The notes under the pieces: model-generated | Told to the model about the DNA's origin: nothing | The model's input: the letters and a program-made list of their open reading frames with translations, nothing else | The model's database searches: none | In this document: positions 1 through 11,227 of the stretch, piece by piece | Layout: each line of letters opens with the position of its first letter | Numbering within the stretch: the first letter of the stretch is position 1 | Made by a program: the position numbers and the translations under genes | NCBI GenBank assembly: GCA_027924585.1 | Contig: BSBM01000602.1 | Coordinates: 7,749,501 to 7,813,500, forward strand | Direction of reading: 5' to 3' | Source of the DNA: Larix kaempferi | Lineage: Eukaryota > Streptophyta > Pinopsida > Pinales > Pinaceae | DNA: 64,000 nt

Positions 1-2355
1 ATTACACGACCACCTCATGGTTAAAACAACAGAGAAAACCCTGTCTCTAACTCAGACTAACAACAGTGTAAGTCTGTAAGTATCATGTGACCTAAACACT
101 GTGGTAGCAAACGATACAAGATGCCAATGAACTGTAGCAGACGCCAATAGCAGAGCTCACAGACTGCTAAACCCCCAGAGGATAAAACAACGTGACCATA
201 ACCTTAAACAAATTGCATTTTACAGTGCCCAACTGACGAGCTCAGACAAGGAAGGGTTTCTCTCTTACAACCCAAGCCCGAAGGCAGAGAAAATGACCAG
301 GAAGGGTTTCAAGACAGGCTTATATATCAACCAAACGCAAGGATGAGAGCCAACCACGTAGCCTTTAAATTTATCAACTTACCATGGGTCGGCTTCATAT
401 AGTTCAGCTGCAGCTCGAATCATTGTTATCAATTTTAAATCAATGCATGGATAAAAGTCATATTCGCAATATGAATATTCCCTATGATTGATACACAATC
501 ATTGTATAACGCATATTTTGAAACCAAGCCATCGATGGTGTCAAGGGTACATTATATATTCCCTACAATCAATTGAAAAATGATGTAGTCAATTTCAAAA
601 GAGAACTTCACAACATTAAAACATTGAAATATTACCTTGACAATATGATTGGATACACCTTGGTTATATAAGTTTTATTTATCATAATTCTCCCAATACT
701 ATTGATAACAATCAACTATGAGAATAACAATCTTTAGTATTGAGATGTATGAATATAAAATCATCTACAGGTCCATACTATGAACGTAGATTGAAAACAA
801 TGAACAGAGATGTTGACATAAGTTAAACAAAATATTAAGTAGACTTTGGACCATAATTTATAGATGAACATATTGGAACATCGCTAGAGGCGTCACAATT
901 TCAACTCGTGCTAATAACCAGTGATCATAGCTAATAGTTGACAGTATGTTACATAATGCTAACGTCACGTTATGCATACGATGAACATGATACAAACAAC
1001 TTGTTCCAGTAATAGTTCATAGCATTAACATAGAGTCATGGTCATAACGCAATAAATATGACGGAGACATTGAAATTCATCGCAAAGCCTAATGATACTA
1101 TCCAGAATAAGAGATTTCACGACAAGGCAGACTATCAATCTTATATCAAGCATAAATTTCATGAAAGGAACCTTACTGTCTTACACGACAGCCAGTAATA
1201 ATATTTAGATCTTCTTTAAGTTTGTACAGTGCAGGGAAGGAGTTTGATATTTATAAAAATTAAATTTCAGTGATTCATACTTCACCAGTATACCTGCGAA
1301 CAAAAGACGAATTATGCACTAGCTCGTAAGCTAAGTGAGCCAGTCAGCTATGGCTAGGTACCTGTGAACAAAAGACAAATTATGCATTAGCTCGTAAGCT
1401 AAGTAAGCCAGTCAGACATGGCTAGTTCTCCCTTTGAAGTTGAAAACGAAAACAATCAATAACAAAAGACAAAACTCATATTAGTATAATAGAACCATTT
1501 AAACAAAAATTACGATTAATTTCTTAAAATAAACAGGACCAGGAGTGCAATTAATTAACATTTATTGTTATAATAAAAATTTTAATTTTTTCAGAAATTT
1601 CGGGTTTTGACAAGAGGGGAGTTACAGGTGTGTTGGAAGGGAGCTGCAGCGTGTTGAATGGTTGTGAGAGCATCTGCAGGTGGGCAGCGTGAGATGAGGA
1701 ATGGGCAGCGTGAATGAGTGCAGATCTGTGTTGGAGGGGAGGCTGAGGGGATGGGCAGGATGGAGATGGACGAATGCATGGTGGAAAGTGCAGGTGAGGA
1801 GCGTGGGAGCCGAATGAGTGATGGTAAGAATGGGGCAGCGTTTTTGGGGATGGATGGGAGAATTCGTGGGTGATGGTCAGCGTTGTAGCTAGGCTTAGAG
1901 TTAGGCTGGCTGCGTGAGAGTTGTCTGGCTGTGTGAGAGCTGAGGGAAGAGTGTGTGCAAAGGGCACGCTGTGTGCAAATGGAGAAAGAGGGGCTGCGTG
2001 GAAGATTGTGTGGTGAATGTTGAGATTGCTGCGTTGAGGGAAGGCTGAGCCTTGAGCGAGGAAGAGTGATGTCTGCAGAAAAAAAATTGAGCATGAAGAT
2101 GGGGCTGAAAAATACACAGAAGTTAGGTTTTGCAAAAGGAAACCTAATATCTAAAAAGAGACAAGAATTCCTTCTGAAAACAAGCCCTTAGCAAGTGTCA
2201 CGATGCAGCCATGATGGAGGGCGCAGTGGCTCTTCAAGGACGCAGTAATAAAACAAGGGAGTGGGCTCCCGGATAAATGAAATACCTAAAACTTAAAAAC
2301 ATGAGCCAGAAACAAAATTTTTTTCAACAAAATGAATCAGGTAGAGGAGCGAATT
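1..2355 (-). mobile_element. Internal region of LTR element C0, no coding sequence recognised
   Basis: On the minus strand this DNA lies just downstream of a 5' LTR and primer binding site (2356-2748), so it should be the leader and internal region of element C0, which continues past the left edge. No gag, protease, integrase or RT motif is visible in any frame. The long minus-strand frames at 1551-2135 lie in a G/A-rich, low-complexity block (on the plus strand) with the word gggcagcg, and look like composition artefacts. The unit may be a non-autonomous (LARD-like) element or may contain further insertions. The other LTR is not in the window, so this cannot be settled here. Confidence 0.5.
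1291..1425. repeat. Two-copy tandem repeat, about 68-bp unit
   Basis: The unit at 1291-1358 (starting tacctgcgaacaaaag) is repeated at 1359-1425 (tacctgtgaacaaaag) with a few substitutions. Both copies end in a tggctag word. The repeat lies within the non-coding internal region of C0. Confidence 0.85.
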
Positions 2356-2367
2356 GCTCTGATACCA
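2356..2367 (-). other. Primer binding site of C0
   Basis: The plus strand reads gctctgatacca, so the minus strand has TGGTATCAGAGC, the site complementary to the 3' end of initiator tRNA-Met used by most plant Ty1/copia elements. It is two bases from the end of the LTR at 2370. Confidence 0.85.
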
Positions 2368-2369
2368 AT

Positions 2370-2748
2370 TGATCCGCCAGTAGAGCAGGCTAGATCTAAA
2401 CAATGCAAAAGACTAAACTGAATACTAAGATAAAACTGAATATTATGATGGAAGGTGAGGCTAGGAGAGCCTCACCTCTCAATGGAGAACCCAAAGGAAG
2501 TTCAGAGCTTTGAAAACAACTACTAACACAATAGAATGAAAAGAGAGAGACAAGCTTCCCACAAACAGGAATGAATGTATTATGAGGCCACATGCCTTTT
2601 TATAGCAATTACAAAAGGAGCACAATAAATGCTGCTCATTATTTAATACTAAGATATCTCTAATAACCTAAATAACAACTAATACATTTGTAGAACCAAA
2701 ATAGTGCCTAATACATGAAGGGGGAGTGTGGGCCTCCCATACCGATCA
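2370..2748 (-). repeat. 5' LTR of element C0 (379 bp)
   Basis: The segment begins tgatc and ends gatca, giving TG...CA termini with a 5-bp inverted repeat. It abuts the primer binding site on one side and interrupts the RT reading frame of C1 on the other, exactly after its CKLKKA motif (junction 2748/2749). The predicted target-site duplication is gcctt at 2749-2753, but its partner lies outside the window. The LTR is much shorter than those of the other elements here. Confidence 0.8.
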
Positions 2749-3603
2749 GCCTTTTTCAGCTTGCATACATGTGTTCTTCCATCTTTAACCTCAAATCCTT
2801 GTGGTTGTTCTATGTACACTTCTTCTTCAATTACACCATTTAGGAAGGCAGTTTTAACATCCATCTGATGTAATTTCCACTTCATCATAGATGCAAGTGC
2901 CATGATAGTTCTAATTGATGTGTACCTAGCAATTGGTGCAAATGTTTCTTCATAGTCTATTCCCTCCTTTTGAGAGAATCCTTTGGCTACAAATCTTGCC
3001 TTATATTTTTCAATGCTACCATCTGCAGCATGTTTTATCTTGAATATCCATTTGGAAGAAACCACACTTTTATCTTTTGGTTTGGGAACTATATCCCAAA
3101 CATCATTTTTCATTATTGACTGGTATTCTTCTGTCATTGCTTCTACCCACTCTTTCTTCTGAGCTGCCTCCTCATAGCTAGTAGGTTGTTGATCCACAAT
3201 ATCACACATCAAGGCCACATAGTTGGATACTAACTTGGGTTTCTTCCTTTCTCTAGTGGAACCTTCAGGAGCTCCATATTTTTCAGCTCCTTGAATAATG
3301 TCTCTAGCCCATGCTGGCCTTCTTTTTCTAGATAGATTTGTAATGGGGGGTTCTTGTGGTTCTATCATGTCATGGTCCTCTGGTGCATCATCTTTAGGGA
3401 TGGGTACAGCTTCTGTGACTCTAAGAGATTTCTTCAAGTTGGCACTTCCTAGATTTCTTGATAGCTGCTTCTTCATCAAATGTTACATCTCTACTTATTT
3501 CCATATGATGAAAACCAGGTATGTAAATTCTGAAAGCTTTGGATGTTTCACAATATCCAACAAATATTCCTTTCTTACCAGAGGGATCCAACTTGGTTCT
3601 CTT
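2749..3603 (-). pseudogene. C1 integrase C-terminus and N-terminal RT, interrupted
   Basis: This continues the copia polyprotein downstream of a stop codon at 3604. The first section (about 3603-3470) reads in the same frame as the upstream ORF and resembles the usual integrase-RT linker (SRDVTFDEEA). A one-base frameshift near 3470 moves the reading into the ORF at 3479-2679. RT motifs follow: [35 protein letters not shown] and [14 protein letters not shown], ending at CKLKKA. The expected LYGLKQAPR and YVDD motifs are missing because C0 is inserted at 2748/2749. The last 23 or so residues of that ORF are read-through into the C0 LTR. The copy cannot make a working RT. Confidence 0.9.
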
Positions 3604-5721
3604 TTATTTTGGAATGTGAATATACACAGGACGTCCAAATATTTTGAGATGACTTATCTCAGGCTTCTTTTCTGTGAACACTTCTTCTGGAGTCTTAACT
3701 TCAAGAGCACTATGAGAAAGTCTATTTTGTACATAGACAACTGTCCTGGCTGCTTCAGCCCATAGATACATGGGAAGATCTTGATCATGTATCATAGTCT
3801 TTACAGCTTCCATGATAGTTCTATTCTTTCTTTCAGCAACCCCTTTTTGTTGGGGATTGTAGGGAGTGGTTAGTTCCCTCTTGATTCCAGCTTCTTTACA
3901 AAAGTCTTCAAAGTCCTTTGAAGTATATTCTCCGCCATTATTTGTTCTGAGAATCTTGAGTTTCTTTTCTAAGAGATTTTCTATTAAGGCCTTGAACTCT
4001 TTGAATTTTCCAAAGACTTCATTCTTATCTTTTAGAAAGTATATCCAAGTTTTCCTTGAATAGTCATCAATGAAAGAAAGATAGTATTCAAACCCACTTA
4101 GGGATGTGGTGGGCATTGGTCCACATCCATATGAGTGTATTAATTCCAAAATGTTCTTAGTCTTTGTTTCACTCTTTGGAAAAGGGTTCTTGACATTCTT
4201 CCCTTTTTCACATCCTTTGCATGAGCCATTATGGTCAATCTTTAAATCTGGTAATCCTATGACCACCTTGCTCACATAGGGTAGAGCCTTGTAGTTAATG
4301 TGAGCAAGCCTTCTATGCCATAGTTCACTGGGGCTAGTGGTTTCATGGACAAGGGCAGCTTTTGGGTGACCCTTGAGTTTGTAAAGACCTCCTTCTTCAC
4401 CAATGACAATTGCATCCTCAATAGATTTTCCTTTGGGCCACATAAGTACTTGACCATCAATAAATGCAATTCTAAATCCTTTCTTATCTAGTGCTGAGAT
4501 AGAAAGTAGGTTCTTCTTCAACCCTGGAACATATAAAATTTCTTTCATTTTCAAGGGTGTTCTAGAATCAAGCTTGTAGCTTGCTTCACCAATTCCCTTG
4601 ATGGGATATTGATAATCATCTCCTAGAGATACCTTTTGTGGAGAAGACTTTTCTTCAAGTCTTGAGAGAGTTTTCTTTTGACCTGTCATGTGCTTTGAAG
4701 CACCACTATCAATGAGCCATGTATCTTTTCCAGGAGACACAGATCTAGAGAGTGCAGAAAATAGAACATACTCTTCTGCATCTTCTTCTTCATTTCTTCT
4801 AGATCTTTTCCTAGGGAGAGACCTTTCTTCTTCTTCTTCATATTTGGATCTTTTCCTATGAGAACTTACTTCCTCTTCTTCTTTTTCTTCTTCACTATCA
4901 TCTTCTGCAAGATGTGCTTGATGTCTTTTATAGTGAATATTTTTCTTCTTGATTGAAGGACAAAATCTAACAATGTGTCCTATCTTATGACAATTGAAAC
5001 ATTGGAAGGAAGAGAACTTTCCTTTTCCTTTCTTTTGAAATCTTTGTGGAGATTGAGACTCCTTATGCTTGTCCTTCTTGAAGTAAGATTGATTCTTTCT
5101 TCTCTTAGTGTGTGTAGCCAAGGCTTGATCATCCTCCTTGAGAAGGGCTTCTCTGTTGGCTACCCTAGCTTCTTCTTGAACACAATCCTCCCATACTACA
5201 TCAAACTTCATACTCTCTTTTCTGGCACACATGGTTTGTATAAATGACTCCCAAGGTTTAGTGAGACCATTTAGAGCAGTCATCAAAAGTTCATCTTCAT
5301 CAAGAGTATCACCAATGGCCTCTAGTTGTTCCTTGATTTGGGAGACCCTTGAGAAGTAGTCTTGAATGGATTCTCCTTTGTGCATCTTGGTACTCTTCAA
5401 CTGAGTTCTTAGGTTCATCTTCCTATTGATGTTCTTTCCCTCATACATCCTTTTTAGGGCATCATACATTTCCTTTGGGGTCTTCTTGGAAGCCACTTGG
5501 GGAATCAAGTGGTCTTTAATAGAATCAGCTATGATTCTCTTTGCCCTAATTAAATCCTTCCTATGCTTCTCTTTGGCTTCATCTCCTTTAGGTTCTGCAA
5601 CTTCATCCTTGATATAATGAGCAAGATCATTCTTTTCAAGAATGAGACCAATTCTGTATTTCCATGCCCGGAAATTCTCTATACCTTCAAGCTTGTCTTC
5701 AAGCTTAGTACTTGGAGCCAT
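3604..5721 (-). CDS. C1 gag-protease-integrase polyprotein (705 aa, stops early)
   Basis: This open frame starts at an ATG about 310 bases from the primer binding site. The N-terminus (KLEGIENFRAWKYRI) is a copia gag (UBN2-like) domain. A zinc knuckle CFNCHKIGHIVRFC follows at about residue 240, then an acidic and basic low-complexity linker. The protease motif is WLIDSGASKHMTG at about residue 336. Integrase shows a GAG-pre-integrase LWHRRLAH motif, then DDE-region motifs LIHSYGCGP, RTNNGGEY and QQKGVAERKN. In these, the first aspartate (usually HSDxCGP) is tyrosine and the second motif has N for S. It ends at a TAA where relatives normally continue, so it is a truncated gag-pol. It is probably inactive for integration. 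Confidence 0.9.
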   Translation of the reverse strand: MAPSTKLEDKLEGIENFRAWKYRIGLILEKNDLAHYIKDEVAEPKGDEAKEKHRKDLIRAKRIIADSIKDHLIPQVASKKTPKEMYDALKRMYEGKNINRKMNLRTQLKSTKMHKGESIQDYFSRVSQIKEQLEAIGDTLDEDELLMTALNGLTKPWESFIQTMCARKESMKFDVVWEDCVQEEARVANREALLKEDDQALATHTKRRKNQSYFKKDKHKESQSPQRFQKKGKGKFSSFQCFNCHKIGHIVRFCPSIKKKNIHYKRHQAHLAEDDSEEEKEEEEVSSHRKRSKYEEEEERSLPRKRSRRNEEEDAEEYVLFSALSRSVSPGKDTWLIDSGASKHMTGQKKTLSRLEEKSSPQKVSLGDDYQYPIKGIGEASYKLDSRTPLKMKEILYVPGLKKNLLSISALDKKGFRIAFIDGQVLMWPKGKSIEDAIVIGEEGGLYKLKGHPKAALVHETTSPSELWHRRLAHINYKALPYVSKVVIGLPDLKIDHNGSCKGCEKGKNVKNPFPKSETKTKNILELIHSYGCGPMPTTSLSGFEYYLSFIDDYSRKTWIYFLKDKNEVFGKFKEFKALIENLLEKKLKILRTNNGGEYTSKDFEDFCKEAGIKRELTTPYNPQQKGVAERKNRTIMEAVKTMIHDQDLPMYLWAEAARTVVYVQNRLSHSALEVKTPEEVFTEKKPEISHLKIFGRPVYIHIPK

Positions 5722-6031
5722 CTTCTCTTGGGGGAGTCCAAGAGATTGGAGTTTAAGAGATAGGGTAATACTTACCAGGAGATGTACTTCCCTTTTGCTT
5801 TCCGGATCTGCAACAGAATTTCTGGTTTATCGCGCTTTTGGTAGAATTACGTTTGACTTTCCCGAAGTTCTATCCAACCAAAAATCTCGATCTAGGGCTC
5901 AAAAGATTGATTTTGAGAAGGGCTATTCAGCCATGCAACCAAAAACCAAAAATACTAACCTTTTGGAGAAACCCTAATTTTGGGAGAGAGAAAGATAATT
6001 TCACCTTGTGAAAGATGTTCTATTCAGGCTA

Positions 6032-6043
6032 GCTCTGATACCA
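6032..6043 (-). other. Primer binding site of C1
   Basis: The plus strand reads gctctgatacca directly before the LTR boundary at 6044. The minus strand is the canonical TGGTATCAGAGC initiator-tRNA site. Confidence 0.9.
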
Positions 6044-6545
6044 TGTTAAGTTTAAAACAATTAGACTAGCAAGATCACTGAAAGAAACATAATCACAAGA
6101 TAGACACAAATTTTTATCCTGGGAAACCCTCATGGGGTAGAAAACCCAACAAAGCTTTCCTCGATAAGATGATCAACCAAAATACAAGATGTGCTCCAAG
6201 ACTTGTCCTTCTTCTCTACCTCACATGCAGACCTCCCAAACACAAGTGCGCTACTTTTTGAGTTGTGGAAGTGTGTCAAATGAGGAGCTCTCCTCCTCTA
6301 CTTATACTGATTCCCGACTGACCAAAATCCCTAATGGGGCCGACCTCTCCTGGTGAAGTCTAATAACCCCTAAAATATAAACTCAGGGCCGACCCCCACA
6401 TGGTGGGTCTAATAACCCTAGTTACCACAAACCATTGGAGGAATAAACATCTCCGGATAGATAATAGAATCACCTTGGAGGGATGAAACATCTCCGGAAT
6501 AATAATGTACAAATATAATATTTTTAGAAGTTACAATATTCAACA
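6044..6545 (-). repeat. 5' LTR of C1 (502 bp)
   Basis: It runs from tgttaag to ttcaaca (TG...CA). It contains the LTR-like run of gggaaaccctc and aaaacccaac words seen in related copia LTRs. The partner LTR is outside the window. Confidence 0.85.
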
Positions 6546-6632
6546 GTATGATGGATCTCATCAAGAAGGGTTGGAAGTATGTCTAGCATCAATATTCAGT
6601 TCTTGTCCAGGAAAGAATTCATTGGTGGGAAG
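6546..6632. other. Short older sequence between C1 and C2, with left target duplication of C2
   Basis: These 87 bases sit between the C1 LTR and the C2 3' LTR. The last five, ggaag (6628-6632), match ggaag at 13322-13326 and are the C2 target duplication. Removing C2 joins this stretch to 13327 onward. No confident coding frame was found across the rejoined site. Confidence 0.7.
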
Positions 6633-7931
6633 TGTTAAAATTTACCAATTTTAATAGTAACAGATTGTAAATAAAATAGTGCAGAGATAGCTAGCAGTAA
6701 CACACATCCACAAAATTTGAACACAATATTTTTCACGGGGAAACCTTTCAAGGACAAAAACCCCAATTCAATTAATAATAATTTATCTCCTAAATGAGAT
6801 GACTGAGTTTGTACAATCATAGGCTAAGAACAAGCCTTTTCAACAAATCAGAATTTTTGTCATTCATCAAGAACACTGATGAAGACAAGCTTCCTGTACA
6901 AGTCTGCTCTGTCATCAAACTGCCTTCATACCATCTGCCTGTTCATTACTGATTTCTGATGTATACCCTACTGAGGGTGTCGTGACCTGTCCAAGCCTTT
7001 TCCAGGACTGCCTATACCTGTTCAAGCCTTTTTCAGAGCTGCCGTGACCTGCTGTAGGTTGTGGGTGCCCTAATGGGGCTGCCGAGTGCACAAGAAGATC
7101 CCAAAAGAATTCGGGGTGGCAGCTTTAGACCAACAAAAATATTTGGAGCTTGACTTCTTCAAGGAATAGGAACCAGCAGAAAAACAATCACCCACGAGTT
7201 GATCTAAAGGAGCAGAGAAGATGTATGCTAAATCGATGGGGTAAAATAAGAAGTTTTCTTTCTTATTTATAGTGAACCAAGTGGCAAAAAATAATTTCCT
7301 CAAGTGGAGCCGACCTGAGACTTTATATCCTTTTAATTTCATTTGAGGCCGACCTATGATCATATAAATTATTATTTTTTATTTTTCTTCAAATGGTGGG
7401 TACATGGACCAAGTCAAGTTAAGCTTGGGTTTCATGGTTCTTCAAGTGATTCACAATAAGTCATCCAGGTGTTCTTCAAGGTTTTCAATGATCTATTCAT
7501 GTCCACTCCAAGTGCATCATCATAAGGAGAATTATTAATTGCTTTTACTTCACCCTCCTTGTTGCCACCAAGATCAAGTGCTAGGTATTTCCACATGGGT
7601 TGATCAGTCCCTTGAGAAGGTTCCATAGCCCATAGATCAAGGAAAGGAGTACACCACTTGCCTAAAACCGGTCTAGGGCTTATAGTGAAATCCTAGTAAC
7701 TGACCAGGTGCCTCCATTCTCCCAGAGAATGGCTCTCAGCCCCAGGCTGAGCTTCTAGTCCCAGACTGGATCAATATCCTGGTAACTGACCAGGTGCCTC
7801 CATTCTCCTAGAGAATGGCTCTCAGCCCCGGGTTGAGCTTCTAGTCCCAGACTGGATCAATATTCTGGTATCTGACTAGGTGCCTCCATTCTCCCAGAGA
7901 ATGGCACTCGATGCTGCTCAGAAAATCAACA
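6633..7931 (-). repeat. 3' LTR of C2 (1299 bp)
   Basis: It aligns end to end with the LTR at 12022-13321, differing by scattered substitutions and small indels. A minus-strand TATA box (TATAAATA) lies at 7264-7271. The promoter-distal part holds an imperfect triplicated block (ccagactggatcaatatyctggtaactgaccaggtgcc words), about 7690-7905. Confidence 0.92.
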
Positions 7932-7946
7932 CTCCCTCTCAGTGAG
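7932..7946 (-). other. Polypurine tract of C2
   Basis: The minus strand reads a purine run ending gagagggag directly before the LTR start TGTTGATTTTC. This is where plus-strand DNA synthesis would be primed. Confidence 0.75.
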
Positions 7947-7976
7947 AGGGTCATTATCTGCAATACCAAGCTTGTC

Positions 7977-8624
7977 TCAAAAGTGCACAAGCTTTGTCAT
8001 TGACAGAGGCTTGGTCAATATGTCAGCAACTTGTTCGTCTGTACGGATGTACTGGAGCTTCATGGCACCTCCCTGTACCATATCTCTGATGAAGTGATAC
8101 TTCATCTCAATGTGCTTTGACCTATCGTGAAATACAGGGTTCTCTGAAAGCTTAATGCAACTCCGATTATCGCAATGAATAATAGTTGGCTCAAGCTTTC
8201 CACCAAACAAGTCAGAGAGAAGCTTTCTAAGCCAAACTGCTTCTCTGCAGGCATCACTGGCAGCAATATACTCAGCTTTAGCTGTGCTCTGAGCTATGGA
8301 ACCCTGTTTTTTGCTAGACCAAGAGATCATGGCTGATCCCAAACTGAAACAGTACCCTGATGTGCTTTTCTGGTCCACTGCACTACCAGCCCAATCGGAG
8401 TCAGCATATCCAAGTAGCATTACTCCACTATTAGAGGTATATCTGAGCCCATAAGTAATAGTACCTTGCAAATATCTGAGCACATGTTTGGCAGCTATCC
8501 AGTGTATGTGCTTTGGCTCGAACATGAACTGACTTAATGCATTCACTGCATAACAAATATTTGGTCTCGTATGCACTAGATACATCAAAGATCCAATAAG
8601 TTGACGATACTGAGTAGGATTCAC
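7977..8624 (-). pseudogene. C2 end of RT and RNase H
   Basis: This 215-residue frame begins with the RT-connection motif QYRQLIGSLMYLVHTRPNI and the RYLQGTITYGL segment. RNase H follows, with GYADSDWAGS, KSTSGYCFSLG, STAKAEYIAAS, HCDNRSCIKLSENPVFHD and DEQVADILTKPL. It is in a different frame from the preceding pol ORF, which it overlaps by 4 bases, so a frameshift near 8620-8650 separates them. The RNase H itself looks full length. It ends 45 bases before the LTR. Confidence 0.93.
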
Positions 8625-11227
8625 TGCCTTTGAAGAAGTAGTTGAGTCACGAACTTCTTCAGGTTTGATGTCATGGGAACACTCATGGGTTTGTAGTCAT
8701 GCATCCCAAACCTATGCAAGATATCGACTGTATACTTCCCTTGAGACAAGAAGATCTCATCTGGCTTCTGCCAGACCTCTAAACCAAGAAAATAGTGCAT
8801 GAGTCCCAGATCTTTCATCTCAAATTCTGAAGTAAGCTCCCTTTTGCACTGAGCTATCAGTTGCTCCTCTCCAGCAAGGAACAAGTCATCCACATATAGG
8901 ACTAGGATCAAGACATGGTTCTGAACAACCTTAAAGTAAAGGTTGGAATCAACAGTACTCTTGGAGAATCCCAAACTGTGAAGGTAACCATCAATCCTAG
9001 CATACCAGACCCTTGGGGCCTGTTTGAGTCCATACAAAGCTTTCTTTAGCTTGCACACATGAAACTGCATTTCATGAGTCACAAAATCTTCAGGTTGCTC
9101 AATGTAGACCTCTTCTTCACCTTCTCCATTAAGAAAAGCTGTCTTTACATCCATTTGATGGAGCTTCCATCCAAAGACAGCAGCGAGGGAGATAATGGTC
9201 CTGATGGTGGTATACCTGGCAACAGGAGCAAATGTTTCATCATAGTCTATGCCTTCCTTTTGTGAGAAACCATGTGCCACAAGTCTTGCCTTATATTTCT
9301 TAATGCTGCCATTAGCAGCATGCTTGATTTTGTAGAGCCATTTGGAAGTCACCACAGACTTCCCTTTTGGTCTAAGAACAATTTCCCACACATCATTTTT
9401 CATAATGGAATTATATTCTTCTATCATGGCATCAATCCATACCTGATGAGTTTCTGCTTCTTTGAATGTAGAAGGTTCTGCATCAATGAGCTTACTCATA
9501 AGACCTGAGTACTTCTGGGGCTTCTTGCTTTCTCCGAATGTCCCAGAAGGAGCTTTATGCTTCTCTGCTTCTTGCAATGTCTCACGAAACCAAGCAAGTC
9601 TTCTCTTGGAAGGAGGAGCCTCAAGTAGTTCTTCAGCTGGTCTATCTGGAATTCGAGGCTCATCTTCTTCCTCCCTCTGAATATCTGAATAAGGAGAGTC
9701 TGGAATGTCGGAAAGAGATTCTTCTGTATCTTTTGGAAGCTCTTTGGAGTGGCAAAAAACAGCTTCCTCATGAAATATCACATCTCTGCTGACTTCAATG
9801 TACCTTTGAATAGGAACATAGATGCGGTAGGCTTTTGAATTTCCACTGTACTCAACAAATGTGCCTTTCTTTTCCGAAGGCTCCAGCTTCAATTTCTTTT
9901 CTTTTGGCACATGGATGTAGACTGGAGTGCCAAAGATCCTCATGTGGTCAACTGCAGGTTTCTTACCTATAAAGACTTCTTCTGGAGTCTTTTCTCCCAA
10001 AATGGCATGAGGACTTCTGTTTTGAATGTAGACAGCAGTACCAGTAGCCTCAACCCACAAAGACAAAGGAAGATCTAGATCACACAACATGGCTTTAGCA
10101 GCCTCACATACTGTTCTATTCTTCCTTTCTGCAACCCCATTCTGTTGGAGGTTGTAAGGTATGGTCAACTCCTTCTTGATTCCAGCTTCTTGGCAAAAGT
10201 CATCAAAATCATTAGATTCAAACTTACCTCCATTGTCTGACCTTAAGATACGGAGGTGTCTGCTTGTCTGATTTTCAATCAACGCCTTGAACTCCTTGAA
10301 CTTATCAAAAGTTTCATTTTTAGCCTTTAGAAAGGAAACCAAAGATTTACGAGAGTAATCATCAATGAACAGTACATAGTATAAACAACCACTTAAAGAA
10401 GGTGAAGACATGGGTCCACAAATGTCAGAATGAATCAAGTCTAAAATCCCTTTTGATCTGCTGTTACTCTTTGAAAAAGACTTCTTGGTATTTTTACCAA
10501 GGGCATAACCTTTGCAAATACCACTATGTTCATTAGAAAACTCAGGCATACCTGTAACCATCTTTTGAAGACTAGGGAGGGTTGTATAATGAAGGTGCCC
10601 AAACCTTCGGTGCCATAACTCACAAGGGTTGATTGTACTGTGAACCAATGCTTGAGTAGAATGCCCAGATGCCTTGTAAAGGCCTCCCTCTCGAACCCCA
10701 TTCAATTCTGCTGCACTCAACCTTTCATTCTTTGACCACAGCAGAACCTTTTTGTCCATGAATATAACTTTGTAGGCTTTATCTTCCAAGCTAGCAACTG
10801 AAAGGAGATTCTTCTTCAGGCCTGGAACATATAGTATGTTTTCAATGTGCAACATGGTCCCTGAATCAAGTTGAAATGAAACTGAGCCCACTCCCTCAAT
10901 TTTGTAGGTGGAGTCATCTCCAAGTTTTACTTGAGTGGCAAACTTCTTCTTTCTGTAGCTTGTAAGAACTTCACAGGAACCAGTCATATGTTTTGAGGCT
11001 CCATTATCCACCAACCAAGAATTTGAACTGTTGGTGATGGATCCTGCTAGAGCAGAAATCGAGTAGTATTCTCTTCTTGACTCTTCTTGCTTGGAAGACT
11101 TGGCATTCTTCTTCTTCAGTTGTAGATGCTTGGAAACTTCTTTTGAACCTTCTTTGTGGCTGCCTGCAGTCTCTAGCATAATGTCCCTTTTTGTGACAGT
11201 TAAAACATTCAATTTCTGACATATCAA
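8621..11227 (-). CDS. C2 protease-integrase-RT polyprotein (868 aa)
   Basis: The domains are in copia order. The protease has WLVDNGASKHMTG at about residue 74, where the usual DSGA is DNGA. GAG-pre-integrase (ELWHRRFGHLHY) follows, then the integrase core with LIHSDICGP, RSDNGGKFES and LQQNGVAERKN, keeping D, D and E. RT shows [48 protein letters not shown] and the catalytic VLYVDDLFLAG, then YFLGLEVWQ. The ORF ends in a frameshift at its junction with the RNase H frame. The first residues overlap the gag zinc-knuckle region in another frame, so the real protein would start further upstream as gag-pol. Confidence 0.94.
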   Translation of the reverse strand: MICQKLNVLTVTKRDIMLETAGSHKEGSKEVSKHLQLKKKNAKSSKQEESRREYYSISALAGSITNSSNSWLVDNGASKHMTGSCEVLTSYRKKKFATQVKLGDDSTYKIEGVGSVSFQLDSGTMLHIENILYVPGLKKNLLSVASLEDKAYKVIFMDKKVLLWSKNERLSAAELNGVREGGLYKASGHSTQALVHSTINPCELWHRRFGHLHYTTLPSLQKMVTGMPEFSNEHSGICKGYALGKNTKKSFSKSNSRSKGILDLIHSDICGPMSSPSLSGCLYYVLFIDDYSRKSLVSFLKAKNETFDKFKEFKALIENQTSRHLRILRSDNGGKFESNDFDDFCQEAGIKKELTIPYNLQQNGVAERKNRTVCEAAKAMLCDLDLPLSLWVEATGTAVYIQNRSPHAILGEKTPEEVFIGKKPAVDHMRIFGTPVYIHVPKEKKLKLEPSEKKGTFVEYSGNSKAYRIYVPIQRYIEVSRDVIFHEEAVFCHSKELPKDTEESLSDIPDSPYSDIQREEEDEPRIPDRPAEELLEAPPSKRRLAWFRETLQEAEKHKAPSGTFGESKKPQKYSGLMSKLIDAEPSTFKEAETHQVWIDAMIEEYNSIMKNDVWEIVLRPKGKSVVTSKWLYKIKHAANGSIKKYKARLVAHGFSQKEGIDYDETFAPVARYTTIRTIISLAAVFGWKLHQMDVKTAFLNGEGEEEVYIEQPEDFVTHEMQFHVCKLKKALYGLKQAPRVWYARIDGYLHSLGFSKSTVDSNLYFKVVQNHVLILVLYVDDLFLAGEEQLIAQCKRELTSEFEMKDLGLMHYFLGLEVWQKPDEIFLSQGKYTVDILHRFGMHDYKPMSVPMTSNLKKFVTQLLLQRQ

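Larger units (their letters stand above)
2749..6545 (-). mobile_element. Ty1/copia retrotransposon C1, 3' part cut off by C0
   Basis: In minus-strand order it has a 5' LTR (6545-6044), primer binding site, gag, protease, integrase and the first part of RT. It stops at 2749 where C0 is inserted; its remaining RT, RNase H and 3' LTR must lie left of C0, outside the window. The gene order (integrase before RT) is that of Ty1/copia. The right-flank target duplication would be gtatg at 6546-6550. Confidence 0.9.

Noticed and set aside
1551-2135. Two overlapping minus-strand frames of 167 and 194 residues
   Set aside because: S/H/P-rich text arising from a G/A-biased block, two frames open at once, no motif; composition artefact.
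3298-3765. Plus-strand 155-residue frame
   Set aside because: Antisense shadow of the C1 polyprotein.
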